Source: Brevipalpus yothersi (lineage: Eukaryota; Arthropoda; Arachnida; Trombidiformes; Tenuipalpidae). Taken from it: a DNA stretch of 64,000 nt. The position numbers and the translations under genes are program-made. Numbering within the stretch: the first letter of the stretch is position 1; every line of letters starts with the position of its first letter. Shown here piece after piece: positions 35,542 through 49,200 of this stretch. The notes beneath the pieces were generated by a model, which was not told the DNA's origin, searched no databases, and saw nothing but the letters and a program-made list of their open reading frames with translations. The DNA lies in the NCBI GenBank assembly GCA_003956705.1, contig QZCP01000214.1:1-64000 (forward strand), in the 5' to 3' direction.

Positions 35542-36558
35542 ACTCCCGCTTTTATCCATCAGTTTTCGAGCTAGGAGCTAATTTATCAGAAATAGCAACA
35601 AATAATAAGAGGAAACCAAAGTTTCTAATAGTTAGTAATCATCAAAGTACCGGTGATGTACCTTTGGTGATGTATAATATGACTTCACATCCAGAATTGA
35701 TCAAAATGTGGGTAATATCGGCTGAATTTAAGTATACCAATTTTGGTCCTGTCTCATTGACGCATGAGGATTATTTTCTATCACAAAAGCGTTATATTAA
35801 AGGAGATTTGGTAAAGCATTGCCTTGGGTTAGGTGATCAACGAAAAAATTGTTATGTTCTATTTCCTGAAGGTAAGCGATAAATTTTTTTTATCTACTCA
35901 CAGAATACTGATCACTTATACACCACTTTTTTTATCCAAACATACATACACACTCACACACACATTCGACTGTTTTGTGTTACTCCGGATTACAGGAGGT
36001 TTCCGGTACAAAAGGCTTCAAACAAGCGATTCGTTTGCTGCAAAAAATGGACTGCCATCGTTGAAGCGAGTCGTTTGGCCTAGGTATGGTGCCTTCGAGG
36101 AGTTGGCGGACGTTCGATTAGGAGTGACACATATTGTTGATTTAACCATACTTTATGCTGATCAAGACAATACTTTATCAATACTCGATATTGCCAAAGG
36201 AATTAGACGTGAACCGGTCTATTTTGTTTATCGAGTGTTCGAGCTGGATCATGAGGATGATGATGATGATGTGAGTCCCATAATTGATGGATCTCCACAC
36301 AGTGAAATTCGTCGTTTAACACGAAGCAAATTGAATTTAGAGTGGCTTCAAAATTTATGGAAAGAAAAGGAACAATTAATTGAAGAATTTTATTCAGATC
36401 AAGAAAATTTCTTCCAAACATACGGTACTGGAAGACCAATTGATCTCTCTTATTCAAAGCTCTTCTTTATTCATATTTTCTTCTTTTCAACCACAACAGC
36501 ATTCATTTTAAGCCTTTATACTTTGTATATTCTCATCGTTCACATGTTATTCAGTTGA
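34935..36558 (+). CDS. LPGAT1: LPGAT1-like lysophospholipid acyltransferase
   Basis: Membrane acyl-CoA acyltransferase of the PlsC/AGPAT superfamily. LPGAT1 homologues acylate lysophospholipids in the ER. Exons 34935-35148, 35563-35871 and 35996-36558 join in frame to 361 aa. An N-terminal hydrophobic region is followed by catalytic motif NHQSTGD (about 93-99; NHxxxxD), FKYTNFGPVSL, and the substrate-binding motif LFPEGGF. The AAKNGLP...PRYGA segment is LPGAT1-like. C-terminal hydrophobic helices (IHIFFFSTTTAFIL and onward) close the protein. The second intron is 124 nt. The first intron ends with a 67-nt CT microsatellite about 25 nt before the acceptor, so the repeat serves as or extends the polypyrimidine tract. 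Family is sure; substrate is inferred from the closest known relatives. Confidence 0.87.
35472..35538. repeat. (CT)n microsatellite next to LPGAT1 acceptor
   Basis: About 67 nt of CT ending 25 nt before the AG acceptor at 35561-35562 of LPGAT1 exon 2. Confidence 0.96.
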
Positions 36559-37340
36559 ATAATTTGTGTATCCATTCTTAAGGACCCTAAAACATTATCA
36601 CACATCTTTTATCCTTCCGATACATCACCCACATACACACACGAACACACACACGCCCAATCCCATCGATTTGCTTTCCAAAATCACATCCCTTCTTTTT
36701 ACCTGTTGTTTCTGATATCTTGAAATGGGTGATGCAGATCTCAAATCCTAGTCAGAATTTTGTATACTTTTTTTCTCTCCATGACATCTTCTTTCTGTCT
36801 AATCAATCATTCAACCAATTGCCTCTTCTCTTCTTTCCTTCACTCATCTATTCTTTCGTTCAAATTGAAAGAAGATATTCTGATAGAATCAAGTGTTAGA
36901 TCATCATCAGATCGTATTGCCCGTCGATAATGATATCTAAATCTAGAAATTGTTTCCCACAATATATATGTATATTTTGAAATTTATATAACATCTCAAA
37001 TAGCTATCTAGCCATTTCAATAGATGGGAACGTGTATCAGGGAGATTCTTTATCCCATCTATCAAATTAACTGTAAGTTAATACTTCCAGGATGTATCTG
37101 GATGGAAGACAAGACACGAATAAAATCTCAACTTCCCTGAGCCTAGAAACTTGAATTGCCTTTCTCTTTCTTCCTTTGCCAACAAATTCACTTCGAAAAG
37201 ATTATTCATTGACCATCCATCCATGGAATTTAAGATACGGATAATTGTAGTGACCAAAATAGCGGTGCGGGTTAAATTGTCATAACGTTACATAAAATCA
37301 TTGAGTTTCTATGATGAGAAAAGTGAGAAAATTTATTTAC
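36559..37340. other. Convergent LPGAT1 / DOHH 3' region
   Basis: AT-rich, with CA-type repeats at 36635-36655. A minus-strand AATAAA (TTTATT at 37332-37337) lies only 4 nt past the DOHH stop, suggesting a very short DOHH 3' UTR. No other feature is seen. Confidence 0.55.
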
Positions 37341-38315
37341 TTATGAGGTCACTTCTATACCTTTATCAGTTGTCCAAAATTGAAAACTATCATCTTCAGT
37401 ATAATCTGTCATATCAAGTGCAACCTCAACACTTTGTCTAACCACTAAGCTTTGATCATTGATAAATTTTTTCAAAAAATCTATCGCTTTAGAGGTGCCA
37501 ATTGAGCCGAGAGCTTCAACACATTCATGTCTAGCGATCTCATGACATTCCGGATATTCAACAATTTTTTCCAAATATTCTATCGAATCAGGGTCACACA
37601 TCTGACCAAATATGTATCCTATTTCATGCATGAATAGATCCATCATACGATTATCTCGATTTCGGAATAACGATCGTCCAAGGACATCGACACATTCCGA
37701 TGTGCCAAGGTTTCGTAAGGAAAATAGAGCTCGATATTTGTCGAATAGAGATGTCTCTGAACTGATCAAAATTTTCTCAAGTTTGTCCACAGAATCAAAT
37801 GAAGCCATCGGTGGAGCTGGATCGTGTGTGGTAAATTTTTCACAATTAAGCTGTTCAATTTCCTGTTTGGTAGCATTTCTTAGCCAACGAATTTTTTTCA
37901 TTGCCAATTCACATGTTTGCGATACCAGTGGACACTTATCGGACATATTTGCTTCCAAAGCTTTGATAGCTGATGATGATCCATTGTTTCCATCATTATC
38001 AAGTGGAACCAAATTTCCAAGAGCTTCTCCAGCTTCATGGCGAACAATTGAATCTTGCTGATGATCGTTGAGAATAGGAATAAGCAATGGAATAGCTTCT
38101 GGTAAGCTCATCTGACCCATACAATAGGCTAGCTCATGTTTGAGTAGTACTGATTGCTCTTTATCCAAAGTTTCTTTGATCCATGGTAAAGTTTGTGGAT
38201 CATAAGTGTTCTTCAGTGTAAACAGAGCTCGAAATCGTCTCTTCAAAGGTTGCTGTGTATCAGCAAGTATTGCGCCAACAGAATCAATCGAAACATTATT
38301 ATTCGTAACTCTCAT
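37341..38315 (-). CDS. DOHH: Deoxyhypusine hydroxylase
   Basis: HEAT-repeat di-iron enzyme that hydroxylates deoxyhypusine on eIF5A to make hypusine, in the cytosol. Single exon, ATG at 38315, 324 aa. Four metal-binding His-Glu pairs sit in the two symmetrical halves: HE at 60-61 (LLKHELAY), 93-94 (VRHEAGEALG), 230-231 (FMHEIGYIFGQM) and 263-264 (ARHECVEALGSIG). All are intact. Repeat starts LKRRFRALFTLKN and LFDKYRALFSLRN mark the duplicated HEAT halves, and an acidic/Asn-rich loop separates them. Length is slightly above the usual 300 or so. It is divergent from FARS2, with about 680 bp between start codons. Confidence 0.97.
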   Translation of the reverse strand: MRVTNNNVSIDSVGAILADTQQPLKRRFRALFTLKNTYDPQTLPWIKETLDKEQSVLLKHELAYCMGQMSLPEAIPLLIPILNDHQQDSIVRHEAGEALGNLVPLDNDGNNGSSSAIKALEANMSDKCPLVSQTCELAMKKIRWLRNATKQEIEQLNCEKFTTHDPAPPMASFDSVDKLEKILISSETSLFDKYRALFSLRNLGTSECVDVLGRSLFRNRDNRMMDLFMHEIGYIFGQMCDPDSIEYLEKIVEYPECHEIARHECVEALGSIGTSKAIDFLKKFINDQSLVVRQSVEVALDMTDYTEDDSFQFWTTDKGIEVTS

Positions 38316-38995
38316 ATTTAAACACAGATATTGAGCAAACTATTTGATCAGATGTATAAAAACACACAAATTTATCAAACAATTCAATGTGCCACAATTA
38401 AAAAGATAAACCAATCAGAGAATGTTGTTTACTTGAATGTTGATTCTGGTTGAACCTGAAATCAGATCATCATCAAATGATACAGTAACAAATATTATGA
38501 TCACTCGGGAAACTCACTTAACAAGAACTCACAAATTGAATGAACTGATATCAACAACAATCAGGAACACCTTATGCAGAAAGTTCAATTCCAATTATTA
38601 ATCTGAGAAAAAATTCTGACAATATGATTCAGATAACATTCCACTAGGGCCGGTGTATCATGAACACGAGGCAGCTTCACACAACATCAACAACAACAGC
38701 AGCATGCTTTTAAGATGTAAACAATGAAGCATGTGTGTAATGTTTTTGAGATAAGAAAAATTGTTACAAATTGATTGTAAATGATTTGATTCTCTTTTTT
38801 CTGTTCAGATGATTGATCAAAAGCTGAGAACATCATTATCGATGTAAGTAGCCACAGTAATTCCTGAAGCTATCGATGATTGATGAATAATTCCGTTATA
38901 TTTTCGTTTTGTTACAGAATGGTAACATTTTGATTTTGACTGTGTTGATTCTGATGTTGGATGTGGAATTGATGATACAGTTAATGTGAACAAAG
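38316..38995. promoter_or_regulatory. Divergent DOHH / FARS2 promoter region
   Basis: About 680 bp of AT-rich DNA between two oppositely directed genes. It contains an ACAACATCAACAACAACAGC run near 38680-38700. No specific factor site is assigned. Confidence 0.5.
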
Positions 38996-40403
38996 ATGAA
39001 AATTTTTCTAGCTTGCTTAAGTCCTTGCAAGCTTTTTGGTAATGTTTTGAAATGTGAAAGAAATTTAATGAGTCCATGTGTTACTAGTCCACCTTTGAGA
39101 CAGCAAGTTCGGCATTTAAATCGATCCGAAACTTGGTTCTCGTTTACTGAGAATGATTTTATGGTTTGTGGAAGGCCATATAAGAAGGATGAATGGACCA
39201 ATATTACACCCTATTTGGTGCCCAGAATTAAGCAAAATTTGTTAATTAAGAAAAATCATCCTCTAACACTGCTATCTGAGGCAACCAAACGTTTTTTTGA
39301 AGGTTACAAATTTTTCGAATTCAACGATCCTGTTGTCTCACCGCAAGATAATTTTGATTCACTTTTCATACCAGAAAATCATGTCTCAAGAGGTACCAGT
39401 GACACTTATTATCTGGATAAGAATCATATTCTTCGAACTCACACATCAGCTCATCAAACCCATTGTCTTTCCGCTGGTTCTGATAAATTTTTGTGCATTG
39501 CTGATGTGTATCGACGAGATGCAATTGATAGGACACATTATCCATGTTTTCATCAATGTGAAGCTTTCGATTCCTTCACTGCCGATCAAGTGAGTTTATT
39601 GCCACTGTTTTCATTCGAAAATTACTATTATTGCTCTTTTCCATCAGTTTTCATTGTCAAACATATACAAGAAGAAGGATCAAGAGAAAATTCGCACTCC
39701 AAAGTCTCAAGAAAACTATTCTGATGAAGCTACAGCCAAAGTTGAGCATCATCTTAAGAGAACAATCGAAAATTATGTTAGATTTCTTCTTGGAAAAGAT
39801 TTCGAATTCAAGTGGGTCGATGCCTATTTTCCGTTCACACATCCCAGTTGGGAGTTGGAAATATTTTTCAATGGAAATTGGCTTGAAGTTGTCGGCTGTG
39901 GGGTTGTTGAAGAGAAAATCCTTCTGACTCATAATTTCCCAAACAAGATCAGTTGGGCTCTGGGTTTTGGGCTCGAAAGAATAGCGATGGTTCGCTATGC
40001 GATACCTGATGTAAGACTATTTTGGACTGAGGACACCAATTTCTTCCATCAATTCACCAATGTTGGGCCAATGGATAGTTATACTTTCAAAGAGATACCC
40101 CCTTTCCCACCCTGTATTAACGATATGTCGTTCTGGTTGCCTCAGAATTCAGAAAATTGGTCCCCAAATGATTTTTACGATCTCTGTCGATCAGAAGCAG
40201 GTGATCTGTGTGAATATGTAGAATTAATTGATGATTATGTCCACCCAAAGACCAATAGAAGGTCTCAATGTTATCGTATTTTTTATCGAAGTTGCGAGAG
40301 CTATCTTACAAAAGCTTTTGTAAACACTATTCATGACAAGATAGCCGAACAAGTTGAAAAGCAATACAATGTGGAGGTCAGAAACAAGGTACCTCCCAAA
40401 TGA
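38996..40403 (+). CDS. FARS2: Mitochondrial phenylalanyl-tRNA synthetase
   Basis: Monomeric class II synthetase charging mitochondrial tRNA-Phe. Exons 38996-39589 and 39648-40403 (58-nt intron) join in frame to 449 aa, matching the family length. The N-terminus is basic with few acidic residues (MKIFLACLSPCKLFGNVLK), consistent with mitochondrial import. Motif 2 region: ILRTHTSAHQTHCL and CIADVYRRDAIDRTHYPCFH. Motif 3: ISWALGFGLERIAMVRY, followed by RLFWTEDTNF. The C-terminal ferredoxin-fold anticodon-binding domain runs from about residue 355 (PPCINDMSFWL) to IHDKIAEQVEKQYNVEVR. The single-chain layout and these motifs separate it from the cytosolic alpha and beta subunits. Confidence 0.96.
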
Positions 40404-41060
40404 GAATATTTACATTTTCTCTCTCCCCCTCTTTTCTTCCCAATCATTTACAACAACATTAACTATCCTTCCAACATTATTCCAATCTTCATGATACATC
40501 CAATATGCATCTACATATTCCAAGCCATCATCCATTCATGGAAGCAGATGGAAGCACGCTCAGTTCTGATATTTATCGAAATTTTTTCCATCCCGCTCTT
40601 GAGTTTTCTTTCTCTCTTTCTCTCTCTTTCATGAGCCGAAAAGTGGCCTGAGTGAGTAAAGAATGTGAGCAAGAGAGACAAGTGAGCGATTCTTATTACA
40701 TCAATTTCGAAAGTTGCACACATGTTTCGTTGATTCTCTTCCGAGAAGTGTTCATCCTCTATCTCGACTTTGAGATCAAGTGTGGTGAACATCGTTTTGG
40801 TGAGTGGATCATTATCGAATCACGATAATATATACAATTCTTTTTTATCGAATATCTTGTGTGTGTGTGTGTGTGTACTCGAACTTTGTTCTCAAGGTGT
40901 GAAAAATTTTTTCATTGTAGAGTTGCTCGTTTATCGGTGGAAAGTGAATGAGTGGAACTCAATGGAATATATGTTCACAAAAAGTGCCTTTTTTACCACA
41001 TATTTTTGAACTTTCAATGGATATGTGGACATTAGTGTCCATAATTAAGCCAATATCAGG
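40404..41060. other. Intergenic FARS2 to chitin-binding gene
   Basis: FARS2 3' UTR, then the likely promoter of the next gene. It contains a short GT run at 40859-40875. No exon is supported. Confidence 0.5.
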
Positions 41061-43942
41061 ATGCGGTTAATCAAAGGATGTTGCCTAAGAACTTTCCAAA
41101 GAACTTTCACATTTTTTGTACTCTCTTCCTTGTGTATAACTGGATTAGTATTCTCACTTCAAGGTAAGCACATATAATGAAATATAACCGAGAGACAAAA
41201 AAAACTTCTGATCTGCCTATGATTGCATGATAACTTTCGGTTGCTGCCTCGTCAGAATTTTATTCTATGTTTCCTGTGAGCAACTTTTCTCAATTCAATT
41301 CAATGTCTCTCCAAAATTACGCTTCAACCACCTCCTCACCACAGTCTAGTAAATCCCTCAATTGTGATTCTCCGACGAACCACTTTGCATCTCATGTTCC
41401 AATGATAGTTATCTGATATGGAATTTCATGGTGAACTTGTGTGTGTGTATATATATGTCCAGGGTGTATAGTCATCATGAAGATCATGTAGTATTAGTGA
41501 AAGTATTAAATTGGACGCCCTTTTCTAGTCACCCACTCCTGAAATTGCGACTGTCATCTTTTTATATTAATAATTCAAGAACACCTTGATATTTTCATGA
41601 TTTCTGAATCATACATACACTTTCTCACGCTCTGAAACTTATCAACTGGCTGACTTAGTCGAGTTAGAAAGATTGTCAAAGCTCAGCATCTTGAAAATTC
41701 TTGATCTGACTCACACACAGCATAGGCCATTTGATCAATCCGTTTGGCCAAGGAGTGGTAAGATCATGCTTAATTCAGTTAGATGAGATCATGAATTGAA
41801 GATTAAGTCAGAACTGTGTATCCATGACTCAAAAATGATCTTGATAATCTGTATATCTGTAGAACCATTCTGACCGATCCTCGATTCACTATCGAATGTC
41901 ATCAATACATTAGGTAACTTGAAAAATTTTCATCAATCGAAATCGATACATGTATTATCATGCATGCCTAGCTAACATGGACAACATTTCAACGATGATC
42001 ATTCATCAAGTTCATCCAGTAGTTCAAAATAGGAAATATATTCAATCGTAATACACGTAATACAAAGTACTATAAAAGTTATCTCAACAATATGTAACCT
42101 TAAAAGCAATGTCACCAGCTCCTACTCTTTTGGATGAGGCATCAAGCTAAAATCAAGCTAAATTAATGGTAAAGTTAGGCAGTGAGAGAGAGAAAGAAAG
42201 TTATAAACGAAGATGAGAAGCCAAAAGTGAATTTCAAATGAGTAATAGTTAGTCAAAGTGACAAAGAGTAGGAGGAAACAAGAATTGATGAGATGAGATG
42301 TGTATGTGTATGTCTCATTGATGGAACTTAATTTTTTTGTTTCGCTTTCGATGCCTTCAGCAATGATCATCAATACACACTCACACACATTTTTGGAAGC
42401 GACCTTAAACCTCTCTCTAAACCTCTATAAAAATGTTGGAAACAAAAAATTGGTGGAATATTTGTAATAGTGTAGTTGGTATCGTAATACGGTGAATGTG
42501 AGGTAAAAGTCAGTTACCTTAGTAAGAGTAGTTGAGGGAAATGAATAGTTGAAAAGAAAATGAAGATAAAGAAAGAGAGAATAAAATGATAATAATATAT
42601 TAAATGAGAAATGTTGATAAGGAAAAAGATGACATGTAAAATAAAATCAATATAGATTAACTATTACATATAAATTAGAATAGTTACGTTGAGAAAACAT
42701 AAAATTGGTGATAAATTTTTGTTTGACGTGTGTATTTGTATACAGGTGCTTTACTATAGGTGAATGAATGAATCAAAGTCACAAATAACAAAAATTTTGT
42801 ATCTTAATCATGAGGAGTGGTAAGAATGGAAGATGAAGAAAATATAGTAGAAAAAGTAGTAGAAAAATATAAAAGGAAAAAGTGCCAAATGATGGCTACT
42901 TTATCTATCCAATCTTCATCAATTTGTATTCAGACAGCAACAATTGACCACTATTAATTTACCTGATGATATTCGATTGTTTACAAGACTAGAAGCTATG
43001 CTATTTTGTTCTTCTTCATTTATTGCTTTTTATTTAACTATTTTCTTAGCATCAACTTATCGAATGATAAACATTCACATTATCCAAATTGAGAGCAAAA
43101 TTGTGTTCACTCCTCAATAAATTTTCTTTCTCTTTCTTACATGTAGCATTTGCTTTGATAGTAATAATAATAATAATACAGATAGAAAATGGTCCATAAT
43201 CAAAATAGTTTGAATAATAGTAGTTAACATTATCAAGATGGACAACAACAATCATGTAGCTTATTTGATGAGATCATTTTTTGGATATTTTTTATTCTGA
43301 GCTCATATAGAGAGACGATTTTTTTCTCATATGCAAATACAACAGCTTCTTTAGCAATTAATAAGATTGCTGATTCCAAAAAAATGAAACTGATTAACCA
43401 TGTAAACGCATTTCCACATGTTACATGTTACACAGCTGATCGAAATCTCTAAACTGGTCTTAAAAATATTTTTAGGCCAATTTTAGATCTAGTTATCAGT
43501 GAATTCCAAATAAATCTTATCTTTCATGTTGAAATCATTATCTTAACATGATAATCGATTGATAAGCTTCCGCATTGAAGGAAGCAAAAAAATTGTGTTT
43601 TATGGCAGCAGTAATAAAAATCTCTTATCATATGCATTCTTAAAATTTTATTATTCATTTTTTTCATCCATCTATCTTTCTATCTATCTCTTCTACCAGA
43701 TAAAGAATCTTCATTCTCTCCTTCTTCCTCCTCATCACTTCCGTCTCCATCACCGGTGACATCTTTCAAATGTCCGGAACAATTTGGATATTTTCATGAT
43801 TATACTGACTGTACAAAGTATTTCGTTTGTGTTTTCGGTGAAGCTCTTCATGAAACATGTACCAATGGATTATATTTTTCGGAAGAATTGCAAACATGTG
43901 ATTGGCCACGAAATGTTCGATGTATTCTGGGTGCACCGCCAG
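41061..43942 (+). CDS. Secreted chitin-binding (peritrophin A type) protein, partial model
   Basis: Exon 41061-41163 encodes a signal peptide (RTFTFFVLSSLCITGLVFS). It splices over a 2.5-kb intron to 43700-43942, joined as G|AT in frame. After a Ser/Pro linker this encodes one ChtBD2/CBM14 domain: KCPEQFGYFHDYTDCTKYFV, then CVFGEALHETC, and LQTCDWPRNVRC, with all six cysteines in the expected spacing. Such single-domain proteins (CPAP1 type) bind chitin in cuticle or gut lining. The exon ends in frame with donor CAG|GTAAGC, so at least one more exon must exist. The best candidate I found is 13 kb away at 56967-57070 (separate entry). Confidence 0.78.
41164..43699. other. Intron of the chitin-binding gene
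   Basis: 2.5 kb of AT-rich sequence with TAA-type repeats (about 43165-43178) and short GT/CA runs. No nested gene is supported. Confidence 0.55.
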
Positions 43943-46201
43943 GTAAGCTACATGATTATATCAGAAAACTTTTTCGAGGAATATCTTCCTCATCATGAAC
44001 AAGAAAAGAAAACTTCATTTCATCAAGCAATGAACACAAAATGCATGTATTTATATATTTATGCGTGAAACTGGGTGAAAATGAATAATTTCAAATATTT
44101 TTCACCATCAAATGATCAAATGATGAGAGAGAGAGGAAGATGAAGAAAATAGTTAGAAAAAAGATTTGCTGTTGTAAGAAGCGATGACAGTAATGTCGTC
44201 AAGAGTAGCTGCTACTTCATCCTCATCTGTGATGAAGATAAGTTTTTCGTGCAAGTTGAAAATTCATTTCACTATATCAGTTATAATCATCATTAATATA
44301 ACTCGTCAAATTTAATCATTTTGCATCATCTTTTTGTGTACATGAGAAAAAAGGTACACTTTTTTTGTCACTCAAATGATCTGACTGTGTGTGTGTATGT
44401 ATATATACCATCGTTTTCATGAGTGTTCACGCAATATTATCATCTTTTCTATTCAATTCTATTTTTTCACTTTCACCATTGCTAAGTGATTTGAAAATAA
44501 GATCATCTTTCTACTCTTTCCTTGTACCGTTATCTTCAGCATATTTCCGTATCCGCGCAAAATTTAGACAAAATATCGATATTTACGATCATTTATTTCT
44601 GGTTTAAAGTGGTGTAAGTAAGCTTGTAAGTGAGTAAATGTATGTGTATTCATCGATAGAATTGTTGGAATGCAAAATCATCACCTTGTATCATTTTCTT
44701 CGAAAGATAAATTGAACCTCACTGTGTAAACCACAGTCAGAGCACACTGTTAGTGTAGCCATCACGATTCAATGATGATTTGTAATTACTCTGATATCTT
44801 TTATGTGATGGCGTTAATTAACTTGTTTCAAGATCGGCGTGATTTATATAGATGTATATATGCATAAAGGTATCCAAAGAAATCAATGATCAACCGGAAT
44901 CATGAACACTTCGATCACTTCTGGACTGCTGCTGCACGATCTTATTAATAATCGGGGTCCATCTTTAATATAATAATGAGATCCAGTGAAGCAGAAGTTT
45001 GTCAAAAATATTCCCCAAAAAATGATTGATTGAGTCTGGAGGCGAATTATGTTCATAACACATTTGTTTTTTCACTCTTTCTTCTGGAATCCAGAATCTG
45101 GATGATGCTTATCGGCAGGATCTAGATTCATCTGTATTAATGCATCCTATTGAAGTCTCTTGAGAAGTTTTTTTGCTCATCATCTGCAGATCTGGGAAGA
45201 ATTTCAAATATTCTCTCATCTTTCTTTTTTTCTAAAAAACTATCTCTCTGACAAAATTTGAGTGCCTCTTAATACTAGCCAGGTAATAGCTAAACACACA
45301 AAATTATACATGCAAACATTTATCACCCTGAAAAATGATTTAAATCAAAGATATCAGATCTACCATCGATTAGCATCGAATTTTTCTTCCTTAATCATTT
45401 GCTTGGCTATGTGTGTATGCATGTACATATATCAGTATCCATCAGATGATCAGATCTCATGAAAATCTTGAAACACTTTCCCACCACCATTGGTGATCCA
45501 CTCCCCTTGACAAATTGGAAAAGAAATGATCAGATGGCACCGAGGTTGGGGAGAGAGAGAAAAAATCAATCATGAATATAATGATTCTTGTCCTGTCAAA
45601 TTGTACTCAACATGTGTGTATCTACCACTTTTTCTCCCATATGACCATGGATCCCATGAAATCGTGTTCAGCGTCTTATGTTCACACACACAATCGATAA
45701 TTACAATGATACGAAGGCCTTTAAATTTACATGATCATGAAATATATAAAATATAGTTGATACAAGGATTGTGATTTCTTGATTTAATTTTCTTCTCCAA
45801 TGTATTTGAGAGAACGTTGAAACTGAGAAAAACCCTAGATCCTCTGATCGGCCTCAAGCAATATTCAGCCTGGACATCCAATTGGACGCAAAAGATTACC
45901 GGCATTCCTAACATATTACCGGCCACCCCAGGAGCCGATACCTTACTAACTCACTAACTTGATCCTCATCCTCTTCTTCTTCTTCTTCTTCTCCTCTTTT
46001 TTTACGTTCATTTTATCTTTCATCTTATATCATTCACTCGTCAGTGAAAATGAGTGGCTCAATTTTGCCGGTTTGCATATGGCCTGAAGGCAATTGCACA
46101 AAAAAAAAGGCAGCCTCAGTCAGCCACATGCGTTCAGTAAATGAAATGGAATCGCCCAAGTATGTGTGTGTATGTGTTGGGAGGTAGAAAAAGGAGGAGG
46201 A

Positions 46202-46205
<4 letters not shown>

Positions 46206-46273
<68 letters not shown>
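46206..46273. repeat. (GA)n microsatellite
   Basis: About 68 nt of GA repeat in intergenic or intronic DNA. Confidence 0.96.
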
Positions 46274-46275
<2 letters not shown>

Positions 46276-49200
46276 AAGAATTATTCAGACATTCAGACTT
46301 GATCAATGATCACAATTCAAAAATTCCTTTTGCAATAAGTCTTGGTGGAGTCGAATTTTACTTTTTCTTATTCATTCTTTTCGGTGAGCTTCTCTCTCTC
46401 TTACTTTTTTCATCTTCTTCTTCTGAATTTTAGCTTTCACTTTTAAATGGCATCAATCTGTACATGTGCATGTACAGGTATATCTATCTGAGAGCATAAT
46501 GCTAGTGGGGAAAGTAATAGAAGTAGTAGATAGTATTAGTTGTGAACTAGATCGAGTGATCAAGTTCATTGATAGTTGCGATTATCCGGATAATCGTATT
46601 GAACATGTATAATTTCGAAAAAGGCCTTAAAGAACGCGATTTTTATTTTCCGATTCGTTTCGAGAGAGAGAAAAACTTATTCTTCATGCATACTCACACA
46701 TAAACTCACGTGTTGATATTCGTTTTTCCTCATTTTTGTGAGTGTGTGTGTGTACATCTGCACCGAAAACTTTTTTGCTCACCAAATGCAATCTATCAGA
46801 TTATTAGGTGATGATTTATATCTTGATCATTCATCAGCTGTATGTGCTGATTGCATATTCAATATCTTGTGATAATGGAGCGATAAGCTTCGAAAGTGTA
46901 GATGAGTTGGAAATATTTGAGAGGAAACGGGATCAATATCCAAAGTTTTTGCATTCAACAAAAAAGATTCATGAAGCCTAAGATTTTGAGGAACGTTTTT
47001 TTCCAAGAGCTTGTAAGGAACTTTTAACAAACTTTAACATTCTGATCATGCTATACATAATTGAGCTGCTCCCTTTGATCTGTTGGGAAAAATTTTCATC
47101 AAAATTTTGAATGCAGCTTCTGTAACTTTCTTTGACCGTTAGAAAGAGAGAGGAACTAATAGGAATAATCTTTCAAGTCACAATATGAACATTATAATGT
47201 TTTTGAATAAAGCTAGGGAGATGTGCCTCATATTTCATTAGAAGTGATTAGAAAAAAATTCTCAAAAGTAGTCAGATCATGATAGAATTCAGCCAAAATA
47301 CTCAATCATCGCCTCTTCGAGCAAACGTTTAGCATTGTGCTATTGTACTTTCCAAGATATTTGAGATTGAAATGAATTCCAACATTAATCACACTATCAA
47401 TCTGTTCATGTGGTATTCATGTGATGAATAAGGATGGTTGATGGGCCAGTTTCATGAAATATCAATCAATTATACATATGAATTGAAAAACGATATGTTT
47501 AACGGGATTCAATTGGCTATCGAGTAGATATCCAAAATGAGGATCTTATGAGTTCCCTGATTAAAAAGGAGAGAGAGAGAGAGAAAGAGAGAGAAAGAAT
47601 TGAGAGGGAATATAATTTGAAGCTCTCCACCATACCTTCATGATAACTAATGATCTTATGCAAATTATTGGCTACAATCAGTGAGAATGAATGATGATAC
47701 TATGATACTATCCTCATGTATCTTCATGGTAATATGATTTGATTTTCACTCAATTTTGACTTCAATTTTAACCAATTTCCGTTTCTTATGCTCTAAAAGC
47801 TCAAGTAAACTTCTATCCACAATACTACCATCAAAAATTTGATTTACACACACACACACATTTCAACATTCATCGGTTATGACCTGTTGATATACATCAG
47901 CAAATCAATCGGCCAATCTTAATTAGACTATCTCTCTTGATATCGATCAATAGCATGACCAACTGATCAGCATTTCAGATCAAGAAAACACTTATAACTG
48001 TTTTCAAGTGAAAAGCAAAATTGATCGAACTTGACTTTCTTCTCATTTGTGTGCAAGGCATCAAATTCATTTTGATTCATCGTCAAATCGAAAGTTTTGA
48101 ACATAATCTTCAAGCATACCTTACACACCACAACTTTCACATTTTAAATAATCAAATCGTGATGATGGCATTCAAGCTATTTATTTAAGTAGAAAGAAAG
48201 ATGCCTTAACATGTTGCATAAGTGGCCATTTGAGATGAAAGAAAATGTGAACCATTGAATGGCCTGAAAAGAAGCGATATAAGAAGAGGAGAGAGAAAGA
48301 GAGAAATTAGATGAGAGAGTGAGAAGAGGAAAAAGTTTGGATAAAAAGAAGAAGAAAAAAAGAGAATATTCTGAAAAAATAGATAAATTGAACCAAAGCA
48401 AGGAGAAAAGAGAGAGAGGGAGAGTGGGGAGGGGGAAGAGGACAAGTGAATGGGATGAATTTATGAATGAATATCGTAGATGAATGATGAAGATGGTGTA
48501 AGAAGAAGAGGAAAAAAATACACATCGTAAAAGATGTGTAAAGATGAAAAGAGAGCGTGAGATTCAAGATACATCAATCGATTGGTGATGAAGAGAGAGG
48601 AAGAGAAAGAAGGAAAGAGAAAGAGAGATAAAAGATGATTTTTGAAGTGGGAAAAGAAAAATGAGCCCATGAATGGATTCTTTTATAACACTTGAACACT
48701 TATTCACTTATTGCTCATCAGAATACTCTCTCTCTCTCTCTCTACCCTGATGTTGTTTTGACATCTCATTTGAATATATCAATTTTCAGACTTATTATGC
48801 ATTCCACCCGCAAATAAGTGAGTGCAATAGTCGAGTATTGACTAATTTGGTAAGCACAATCAACGCGCTTCAGATCAAATGGGAATCGGATGAAGGAGGG
48901 AGGAGGAGATGAAGATGAGAGAGAAAGAAGAAGCTAAGTGATGACAATGATGACACGAAATAAAGCGAGAGAGAGAAAGAGAGGAGAAAAACTGTTGAGT
49001 GGGAGTGAAATGATGATGCACTTCTCTCTTTTTTCGGTTATACATTTGATATTCAAATAATAAATGCAAATCACTGTCAACTGTTGAATTTTTTGTTGAT
49101 CATCTTCTCTTTTTTCCTCCCCTCATCAGTATCAGCATCATTATCAAATTAATTTTCTTCTTCTTCCTCACCACCAGTCACAGAAAGACTGTATAATCGA

